From the NCBI GenBank assembly GCA_900757505.1, contig CAAEOE010000015.1, positions 1-7,505 of the forward strand: 7,505 bases of DNA, read 5' to 3'. The notes beneath the pieces are model-generated. The model did no database searches. It saw only the letters and a program-made list of their open reading frames with translations, and was not told where the DNA came from. This document shows, in pieces, positions 1-4,770 of the stretch. The translations under genes were made by a program, and so were the position numbers. The stretch is from an uncultured Collinsella sp. (lineage in GTDB: Bacteria; Actinomycetota; Coriobacteriia; Coriobacteriales; Coriobacteriaceae). The first letter of the stretch is position 1, and each line of letters starts with the position of its first letter.

Positions 1-95
1 ATGGGCGGAGCCGAAGCAGTCCGGCTCCGAAAAAGGCGGACGTCGTAGCGCCCGCCCTAAAGCAATCGAAAGCTCAAGCCAGCAAATCGGTCTAG
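1..95 (+). CDS. Possible C-terminal end of a rightward gene (partial)
   Basis: One plus-strand frame stays open from the window edge to a TAG at 93-95 and would encode about 30 residues rich in Lys, Ala, Ser and Pro, ending in KSV. Such tails are common at the ends of RNA-binding proteins such as DEAD-box helicases, but nothing here identifies a family. Its stop and the trpS stop on the other strand share the tetranucleotide CTAG (92-95), the arrangement expected of two convergent genes. Against it: the piece is short, its third positions are only moderately G/C rich, and the likely trpS terminator falls inside it. It could simply be intergenic DNA. Confidence 0.33.
   Translation, partial: GRSRSSPAPKKADVVAPALKQSKAQASKSV
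30..56 (-). terminator. Rho-independent terminator of trpS
   Basis: Read on the minus strand, a 7-pair stem (GGCGGGC with GTCCGCC, one G-U pair) and an 8-base loop are followed directly by five T residues (34-30). It begins 36 bases past the trpS stop. The stem is fully paired only in the minus-strand RNA, because the G-U pair becomes A-C on the plus strand, so it acts in the trpS direction. The U-run is short, which lowers certainty. Confidence 0.6.
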
Positions 96-1141
96 TACAC
101 CATGCCCATGGCGTCCTGAACCTCTGCCAGGGTCTGATCGGCGATCTCGTTGGCGCGACGGTTGCCCTCGTGCAGGACGTCCTTCACATAGTCCAGATCG
201 TTCTCGTAGCGCTGGCGACGCTCGCGGATCGGTGCGAAGTACTCGTTGACGGCCTCGGTCACGTACTTCTTGAGCTGGCCGGAGCCGCCCATGCCAATCT
301 CCTCGGCAATCTCGACCTCGGAACGGCCGGTGCAGATGGCGGCCGTCGAAAGCAGGCCGGACACGCCGGGGCGGTTCTCGGGATCGAACGTGATCATGCG
401 CTCGGAGTCGGTCTGGCTCTTCTTGATGCGCTTGGCCGTCTCCTCGGCGGTCATCGAGATGTTGATGGCGTTGCCGTAGCTCTTGCTCATCTTGCGACCG
501 TCCAGGCCGGGCAGCAGCGGGGTCTCGGACAGCAGCGCGTCGACCTCGGGGAACACCTTGCCGTAGCGGTTGTTAAAGCGGCGGGCGATGGTGCGGGTGA
601 GCTCGATGTGCGGCAGCTGGTCGCGGCCGACGGGCACCACATTGCCCTTGCAGAACAGGATGTCGCAGGCCTGGTGCACCGGGTAGGTGAGCAGAAGGCC
701 GGTGAGCTCGTGCCCCGAGGCCTCCATCTCGGCCTTGACCGTGGGGTTGCGCGCCAGCTCGGCCTCGGACACCAGCGACAGGAACGGCAGCATGAGCTGG
801 TTGGCGGCGGGCACGGCGGAGTGCGCGTAGATCATGGTCTTGTCGGGGTCGATGCCGCAGGCAAGGTAGTCCATGACCATGTTGTACACGTTGTCCTGGA
901 TGTGCTCGGTGGTGTCGCGGTCGGTGATGACCTGGTAGTCGGCGATGAGCACGTTGGTCTTGGCGCCCATGTTCTGCAGTTCAACACGGCCCTTGAGGGT
1001 GCCAAAGTAGTGGCCCAGGTGCAGACGGCCGGTGGGGCGATCACCGGTGAGCATGGTGAACTTCTCGGGCGTTTTGGTCAGGCCCTCGCGAATGGCGTTG
1101 CTCTTTTGCAGCGCGACTTCGTAGCTGTTCTCGTTTGGCAT
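92..1141 (-). CDS. trpS: Tryptophanyl-tRNA synthetase
   Basis: Cytoplasmic class I aminoacyl-tRNA synthetase that joins tryptophan to tRNA-Trp using ATP. The 349-residue product has the expected length and both class I signatures: HLGH at residues 41-44 (HIGH motif, inside TGDRPTGRLHLGH) and KMSKS at 217-221, with the Rossmann core between them and a helical C-terminal part. The reading frame stays open upstream to 1261, but I chose the ATG at 1141 because AGGAG (1151-1147) sits 5 bases before it and the upstream residues look like translated leader. The nearest upstream gene on this strand is the glycan transferase, 137 bp away. A TATCAT box at 1178-1173 could drive trpS separately. I see no T-box leader. 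Assignment is secure. Confidence 0.97.
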   Translation of the reverse strand: MPNENSYEVALQKSNAIREGLTKTPEKFTMLTGDRPTGRLHLGHYFGTLKGRVELQNMGAKTNVLIADYQVITDRDTTEHIQDNVYNMVMDYLACGIDPDKTMIYAHSAVPAANQLMLPFLSLVSEAELARNPTVKAEMEASGHELTGLLLTYPVHQACDILFCKGNVVPVGRDQLPHIELTRTIARRFNNRYGKVFPEVDALLSETPLLPGLDGRKMSKSYGNAINISMTAEETAKRIKKSQTDSERMITFDPENRPGVSGLLSTAAICTGRSEVEIAEEIGMGGSGQLKKYVTEAVNEYFAPIRERRQRYENDLDYVKDVLHEGNRRANEIADQTLAEVQDAMGMVY

Positions 1142-1165
1142 GATTGCTCCTAACGTATGTTCATG

Positions 1166-1178
1166 GGTCAAGATGATA
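1166..1178 (-). promoter_or_regulatory. Possible -10 element upstream of trpS
   Basis: On the minus strand TATCAT (1178-1173) matches five of six bases of the sigma-70 -10 consensus. Transcription would start near 1166, about 25 bases before the trpS ATG, leaving room for the ribosome-binding site. No recognisable -35 hexamer lies 16-18 bases upstream, where the sequence is C-rich, so this is only a candidate. Confidence 0.28.
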
Positions 1179-1278
1179 ACGCGTTTATTGGAGGGGCGGG
1201 AGAGGGGTGGCTTGTGCGATGGGCGCGGCGCGGCCGCGCTTGGCCAACGGTACCTTGGCACATCCTCGGCAGCTTGCC

Positions 1279-2478
1279 CTAGAGCTTGTGGTGGCGCTCT
1301 TCTTTGCGCTCCTCGGCTGCCTGCTCCTCCTGCTTAAAAGCGGGGTCGTCGGGGGTGACGAGCTCGTCCTCGTGCGTGCGCTTGTTGTAATGGTGGCGCA
1401 GCACGGGCTCAAACAGGTGCAGGTGCTTGGCGAAGGCAGCCGAGCCAATGGCGAGCACGGTAAAGATGAGCACGCGCATGGGCACCTCGACCTGATTGAT
1501 GGCGGCGGCGCCGGCCGAAAGCATAATGCACCAGGCATAGATGAGCAGCACAGCTTGTTTTTGGTTGTAGCCTTCTTGGATCAGGCGGTGGTGGATGTGG
1601 CCCTTGTCGGCCTGCCCGATGCTAATGTGGGCGCGCTTGCGGCGCACGATGGCGCTAAACGTGTCGATGATAGGCACGCCGGCAACGATGAGCGGGATGA
1701 TAAGCGAGGTGAGTGCGGCGGTGCGGCTCACGTTGAGCAACGATATGGAGCCTAGCGCAAAGCCCAGAAGCAACGACCCCGAGTCGCCCAAGAAGATGCT
1801 TGCGGGGTTGAAGTTGTAGCGCAAAAAGGCCAGACAGGCGCCAAAGAGCGCAATGGAGAGCGCGGCGGCGTCGATGCGGCTCGAGAGAACGGCCATCGAA
1901 AACATGGTGAACGACGCGATGCCGCATATGCCCGTGGCCAAGCCGTCGAGGCCGTCGATGAGGTTAATGATGTTGGTGAATGCCACCAGATAGATCACAG
2001 TAATGGGGTAGGCGAGCCATCCGAGCATGATCTCGCCGGGAGCAAACGGGTTGACGATGACGCCGATCCGCAGGCCGCCCATGCAGGCGATAAGCGCGGC
2101 GAGGACCTGTCCGGCCAGCTTTTGCTTGGGCGTGAGCTGGAATACGTCGTCGATAGCGCCGGTCGCAAAGATAACGGTAAAAGAAAGCGCAAGTATGGGG
2201 TAGCTGATGTGCAGACGGGGGTGGGGCACCAAAACGGGCGGCCAATCCAGGTACCAGGTGCCTAGGATTTGCACAGTGCAAGCGACGACCAGGCCCAAAA
2301 ACACCGCCGTTCCGCCCAAACGCGGGATGGGCTTGGTGTTGATGCGGCGCTTAGAAGGATAGTCGACGGCGTCGAGCTTGATTGCCAGGCGCTTGACCAG
2401 GGGTACCGTGAGGAAGGTCGTGATAAAGGCCGCCGCTGCCACGCATAGGTACGGTATGTAGCTCGGGGATGAAGCCAT
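1279..2478 (-). CDS. WecA/TagO-type polyprenyl-phosphate sugar-1-phosphate transferase (MraY family)
   Basis: Integral membrane enzyme that moves a sugar-1-phosphate, in this subfamily usually GlcNAc-1-phosphate from UDP-GlcNAc, onto undecaprenyl phosphate. This starts a cell-surface glycan such as teichoic acid or a polysaccharide. The 399-residue protein has about 11 hydrophobic segments and the family motifs in order: PIPRLGG (50-56), the DD pair (110-111) followed by KQKL, NLIDGLDGLA (172-181), NPASIFLGDSGS (224-235) and the cytosolic HIHHRL loop (294-299). That His loop and the overall pattern favour WecA/TagO over MraY. The C-terminal 45 residues are charged and His/Glu-rich. A TTG at 2496 would add six residues; I prefer the ATG at 2478, though neither has a clear Shine-Dalgarno. 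No other glycan gene is in the window, so the exact polymer is unknown. Confidence 0.9.
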   Translation of the reverse strand: MASSPSYIPYLCVAAAAFITTFLTVPLVKRLAIKLDAVDYPSKRRINTKPIPRLGGTAVFLGLVVACTVQILGTWYLDWPPVLVPHPRLHISYPILALSFTVIFATGAIDDVFQLTPKQKLAGQVLAALIACMGGLRIGVIVNPFAPGEIMLGWLAYPITVIYLVAFTNIINLIDGLDGLATGICGIASFTMFSMAVLSSRIDAAALSIALFGACLAFLRYNFNPASIFLGDSGSLLLGFALGSISLLNVSRTAALTSLIIPLIVAGVPIIDTFSAIVRRKRAHISIGQADKGHIHHRLIQEGYNQKQAVLLIYAWCIMLSAGAAAINQVEVPMRVLIFTVLAIGSAAFAKHLHLFEPVLRHHYNKRTHEDELVTPDDPAFKQEEQAAEERKEERHHKL

Positions 2479-2682
2479 GAATCTAAAAACCGCCAAGCGT
2501 CGAAGGAAAAGGTCAGAAGAACGCCATGCGCAAAGGGCATAGCCGAACCATGATACTCGACCAAGGGGGGTGCATGGAATTGCACGCAGCGATAATCACG
2601 CGCTTACCAGATATTGGAATGTTGTCGATGGCTTGTCGGGATGCCGGCGGGGATCCATATGGACTGTATGGTGATTTTCGGC
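2479..2682. other. Non-coding leader region upstream of the glycan transferase gene
   Basis: About 200 bases between the 6S-like RNA terminator and the transferase start. No credible gene: the plus-strand reading frame at 2526-2723 lacks a ribosome-binding site and runs into the RNA terminator. On the minus strand TTGGTC, 17 bases, then TATGCC (about 2562-2534), or the TATCAT within that spacer, could be a weak promoter for the transferase. I recognise no riboswitch. Confidence 0.4.
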
Positions 2683-2851
2683 AAAAAAACCACCCCCCAC
2701 GTTACGAAAATGAACCCACCTAAAACAGGTGGGTGCCCTCATCGACTGTTCCAGCGTCCTTAACAACGAAGGATACCTGTACTAGGTACGACTGTGTGGG
2801 CTCCCTAAATAAACGCGACGGTTCACCCAGTTGCTCCGCGGGGGGCGGAAT
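2683..2851 (-). ncRNA. ssrS: 6S-like RNA (probable ssrS)
   Basis: A minus-strand RNA of about 169 nt with the architecture of 6S RNA, which binds the sigma-70 RNA polymerase holoenzyme by mimicking an open promoter. The ends pair in a 12-base closing stem (2848-2837 with 2701-2690, two G-U pairs), followed at once by seven T residues (2689-2683), so the closing stem doubles as terminator. On the 3' side is an arm: ACCCACCT (2734-2727) pairs with AGGTGGGT (2721-2714), extended by ATGA/TCAT across a GGGC bulge. An inner stem is formed by 2793-2783 with 2760-2752 (nine pairs, two bulged bases). Between them lies a large, mostly unpaired region as in the 6S central bubble. The bulged arm resembles 6S RNAs of Gram-positive bacteria as I remember them. 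I see no SRP, tmRNA or RNase P signature. That it is an RNA gene is likelier than the exact family. Confidence 0.66.
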
Positions 2852-2886
2852 ACCTACATCATAAAGCGGCACTTTATCGATTCCAG
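2851..2886 (-). promoter_or_regulatory. Promoter of the 6S-like RNA
   Basis: On the minus strand CTGGAA (2886-2881), a 17-base spacer and TATGAT (2863-2858, five of six matches to the -10 consensus) place the start near 2851. That is three bases before the closing stem of the structured RNA begins. The -35 is poor (three of six), but the fit between predicted start and RNA structure supports the call. Confidence 0.5.
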
Positions 2887-2888
2887 TC

Positions 2889-2917
2889 TTGACATTACAA
2901 AAATCGTGTCGGACGAT
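2889..2917 (+). promoter_or_regulatory. Candidate promoter of the radical SAM gene
   Basis: A perfect -35 hexamer TTGACA (2889-2894) is followed after 17 bases by GACGAT (2912-2917), which keeps only three bases of the -10 consensus (A2, A5 and T6). It would start transcription near 2924 and give a leader of about 78 bases before the ATG at 3002. It sits back to back with the 6S-like RNA promoter on the opposite strand. The weak -10 limits confidence. Confidence 0.35.
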
Positions 2918-3001
2918 TACGGCGCCATAGGGACGGAGCCGTCTACGCGGTCTGGCCCTTTACGTTTGAGCTGCTGAATCGTTGTTTTGGAGCATGGTTT
3001 T

Positions 3002-3940
3002 ATGCCGACGTCGTTGACCGAACTTTTTTCGCCCGCCTGCCATTTGTGTCCGCGCCGTTGCGGTGCGGCGCGCGATGAGGGCGCGCACGGCGTCTGCGGT
3101 GCTAACGACACGCTCAAGGTGGCCCGCGCGGCGCTCCATATGTGGGAGGAGCCGCCTATCTCGGGTGAGGCCGGTTCGGGCACGATCTTCTTTAGCGGCT
3201 GCTCGCTCAAATGCGTCTATTGCCAGAACCACGAGATCTCGACGGGCAATTTTGGCCTTGAGATTTCGCCTGAGCGCCTGGTCGAGATTATGCTGGAACT
3301 GCAGGACCAGGGTGCTAACAACATCAATTTGGTGACGGCGACGCACTATGCACACCTGTTGCCTGCCGCGATTGCCACGGCACGGACGCGCGGGCTGGTC
3401 ATCCCAATCGTCTACAACACGAGCGGTTACGAGCGCGCGAGTGCCGTGGCGGCGCTGGGCGACCTGGTCGATGTGTGGCTCACCGACTTTAAATATGCCG
3501 ATGCCGGGCTTGCGCAGTCGCTTTCTCATATTAAGGACTACCCGCGCGTGGCCGTGTCGGGTCTGGCCCAGATGGCGCGCGAGATCGATCGCCGTGGGGG
3601 AGAGCTGGTGGATGACGACGGGCTCATGAAGCGCGGCATCATCGTGCGCCACCTGGTGCTGCCGGGGCATGCAGACGATTCGTGTCGCGTGCTGGACCTG
3701 GTGTGGCAGACGGTCGGCGACGTGCCGATCTCGGTCATGAACCAGTACACGCCCAATGCGCTCATGCGCGAGCAGGGCGGCGACCTGGCACGCGCCGTGA
3801 CGCGCGAGGAGTACGAGCAGGTGCTCGACCATGCCGACGACCTGGGCTTTACGACGATGTTCTGGCAAGAGGGCGGCGCGGTAGACGAGAGCTTCACCCC
3901 GGCCTTCGACACCACCGGTGTTCTTACCAGCGCAAAGTAG
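3002..3940 (+). CDS. PflX-type radical SAM protein (pyruvate formate-lyase activase homologue)
   Basis: A 312-residue cytosolic iron-sulphur protein of the radical SAM superfamily, closest in layout to the PflX group (COG1313). The cluster-binding motif is Cys67-x3-Cys71-x2-Cys74 (GCSLKCVYC). Before it is a second cysteine set, CxxCxxxC at 13-20 plus Cys32 in GVCGA, typical of this group and absent from the short PflA activases. NINLVTATHY (107-116) and YNTSGY further on also fit. The substrate of the group is not established. No glycyl-radical enzyme gene is adjacent, so an activase role is unproven. I chose the ATG at 3002 because GGAG (2989-2992) lies 9 bases upstream; a TTG five codons earlier overlaps that site. 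It stands alone, with a divergent RNA gene upstream and a tRNA downstream. Confidence 0.88.
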   Translation: MPTSLTELFSPACHLCPRRCGAARDEGAHGVCGANDTLKVARAALHMWEEPPISGEAGSGTIFFSGCSLKCVYCQNHEISTGNFGLEISPERLVEIMLELQDQGANNINLVTATHYAHLLPAAIATARTRGLVIPIVYNTSGYERASAVAALGDLVDVWLTDFKYADAGLAQSLSHIKDYPRVAVSGLAQMAREIDRRGGELVDDDGLMKRGIIVRHLVLPGHADDSCRVLDLVWQTVGDVPISVMNQYTPNALMREQGGDLARAVTREEYEQVLDHADDLGFTTMFWQEGGAVDESFTPAFDTTGVLTSAK

Positions 3941-3948
3941 TGCGTTCG

Positions 3949-3986
3949 TCGATGATTTTTCTGGGACGGGGATAAAAAATCATCGA
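3949..3986. repeat. Perfect 12-bp inverted repeat after the radical SAM gene
   Basis: TCGATGATTTTT (3949-3960) and AAAAATCATCGA (3975-3986) are exact reverse complements around a 14-base G-rich spacer. The T and A runs are inside the stem next to the loop, and no T-run follows on either strand, so it is not a classical intrinsic terminator. It starts 9 bases past the radical SAM stop. It may be a mobile palindromic repeat, a protein-binding site or an RNA 3'-end stabiliser; the window has only one copy. Confidence 0.7.
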
Positions 3987-4049
3987 GAGGATCGCCTGTT
4001 CGAAAAGTTGTCAAAATAGCCGCGCCCCAAAAAGACTGGTTATTGGGCG

Positions 4050-4077
4050 TTGACAGTTGGCGAGCCGTAGGTAAAAT
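4050..4077 (+). promoter_or_regulatory. Promoter of tRNA-Ala
   Basis: A perfect -35 hexamer TTGACA (4050-4055), a 16-base spacer and TAAAAT (4072-4077, five of six matches). The start would fall near 4084, about 7 bases before the mature tRNA. This is the strongest promoter in the window, as expected for a stable RNA. A bulged inverted repeat (4023-4030 with 4043-4049) directly abuts the -35. Confidence 0.8.
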
Positions 4078-4090
4078 ATCAACTTGTCCT

Positions 4091-4163
4091 GGGGACGTAG
4101 CTCAGTTGGGAGAGCGCTGCCGTCGCATGGCAGAGGCCGAGGGTTCGACTCCCTTCGTCTCCA
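4091..4163 (+). tRNA. tRNA-Ala (anticodon CGC)
   Basis: A complete 73-base cloverleaf. The acceptor stem is 4091-4097 with 4156-4162, the D arm 4100-4115, the anticodon stem CTGCC/GGCAG (4117-4121 with 4129-4133), and the T arm 4139-4155 with the TTCGA loop. The 7-base anticodon loop GTCGCAT puts CGC at 4124-4126, reading the alanine codon GCG. The acceptor stem has a G3-U70 pair, the main identity mark of alanine tRNAs, which supports the call independently. The discriminator is A (4163); CCA is not encoded (ACCC follows). It has its own promoter and terminator. Confidence 0.96.
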
Positions 4164-4178
4164 CCCTTGGATTTGATA

Positions 4179-4209
4179 AGCCGCTGACATTGTGTCGGCG
4201 GCTTTTTTT
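4179..4209 (+). terminator. Rho-independent terminator of tRNA-Ala
   Basis: An 11-pair stem (4179-4189 with 4193-4203, one G-U pair) with a 3-base TTG loop runs into seven T residues (4203-4209). It begins 16 bases after the tRNA and ends 18 bases before the next start codon, so the tRNA is largely a single-gene transcript and the following gene must use read-through or an unseen promoter. Confidence 0.9.
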
Positions 4210-4227
4210 AAAAGAAAGGGCTTTACC

Positions 4228-4686
4228 ATGGCCGAGCTTGAGTCCCAACCATTGTCCGACGAGGAGCGCGCTGAGTTGGAAGAGCTCCGCGCTGAGAAGG
4301 CCCGCCGCGAGGCTCGGGAAGAGGCCCGTCGCGAGCGTGAGGAGCTGGCTGCCCTGCGTGCCGAGCGTGCGAAGGCCGAGGAGGTTGCCTCGAACGCCGC
4401 ATCCGAGCGCAAGCCCGCGCCCGCACACAAGCCCGCTGTAGCGAAGCCTTCACCTGCCGCGCCCAAACCTCAGCCTAAAAAGGCCGCTCGTCCCAAGTCT
4501 GTCGAGCCCAAGCCGAGCCGTGACGAGATGACCTTTGCCCAGCGCATGGTTACCTCCAAGGAACCTACGGGCGAGAACGAGATTCCTGGCATGGCGCCGG
4601 CTCAAAAAATCATCATTGTCCTTGCCCTCATCGCGTTTGTCATCTTTATGGGCTACACGATCCTGACCAGCATGGGCCTGCTCTAA
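4228..4686 (+). CDS. Small tail-anchored coiled-coil protein, function unknown
   Basis: I do not recognise the family. The 152-residue product has three parts. Residues 8-62 are a highly charged Glu/Arg/Ala helix with LEEL-type heptads, probably a coiled coil. Residues 63-98 are a flexible Pro/Ala/Lys linker with repeated AKP/PKP units. Residues 99-127 are a more ordinary segment with MTFAQRM and GENEIPGM. A single hydrophobic segment follows at about 128-146, ending six residues from the C-terminus. There is no signal peptide, so the likely topology is a tail anchor with the coiled coil in the cytoplasm. The ATG at 4228 is chosen over one at 4192 because AAAGGG (4215-4220) lies 7 bases upstream and the earlier ATG is inside the tRNA terminator. 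No close partner gene suggests a role; a membrane-tethered scaffold is only a guess. Confidence 0.85.
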   Translation: MAELESQPLSDEERAELEELRAEKARREAREEARREREELAALRAERAKAEEVASNAASERKPAPAHKPAVAKPSPAAPKPQPKKAARPKSVEPKPSRDEMTFAQRMVTSKEPTGENEIPGMAPAQKIIIVLALIAFVIFMGYTILTSMGLL

Positions 4687-4770
4687 CCGATTTGCATCGG
4701 GCGTCATGTCCGCATCCTCTGCTCTCGTCTAACCCTCAAATTCTGTACCACACATCCGAAAGGTCGCCCC

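Noticed and set aside
170..1153. 327-codon open frame on the plus strand opposite trpS
   Set aside because: Antisense shadow of trpS with a Val/Leu/Gly/His-rich composition and no domain.
1228..1239. 12-base GC palindrome GCGCGGCCGCGC
   Set aside because: Simple G/C composition makes such palindromes common here; no T-run follows and no further structure supports function.
1142..1261. N-terminal extension of trpS to 1261
   Set aside because: The extra 40 residues read through the promoter-like region and the AGGAG ribosome-binding site of the ATG at 1141, and have no counterpart in the family.
1142..1278. T-box riboswitch upstream of trpS (a GGTACCG sequence is present on the minus strand)
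   Set aside because: Only the GGTACCG core resembles the T-box; the flanking consensus, specifier hairpin and terminator are missing, and the gap of 137 bases is short.
2526..2723. 65-codon plus-strand open frame in the non-coding region
   Set aside because: No well-placed ribosome-binding site, no recognisable motif, and it runs into the terminator and closing stem of the 6S-like RNA.
2960..3868. 302-codon open frame on the minus strand opposite the radical SAM gene
   Set aside because: Antisense shadow rich in Arg and His; the opposite strand has unambiguous radical SAM motifs.
4023..4049. Bulged inverted repeat CGCCCCAA/TTGGGCG before the tRNA promoter, as a terminator of the radical SAM gene
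   Set aside because: Long 12-base loop, a bulge and no T-run; it abuts the tRNA -35 and could as well be chance. It is mentioned only in the promoter entry.
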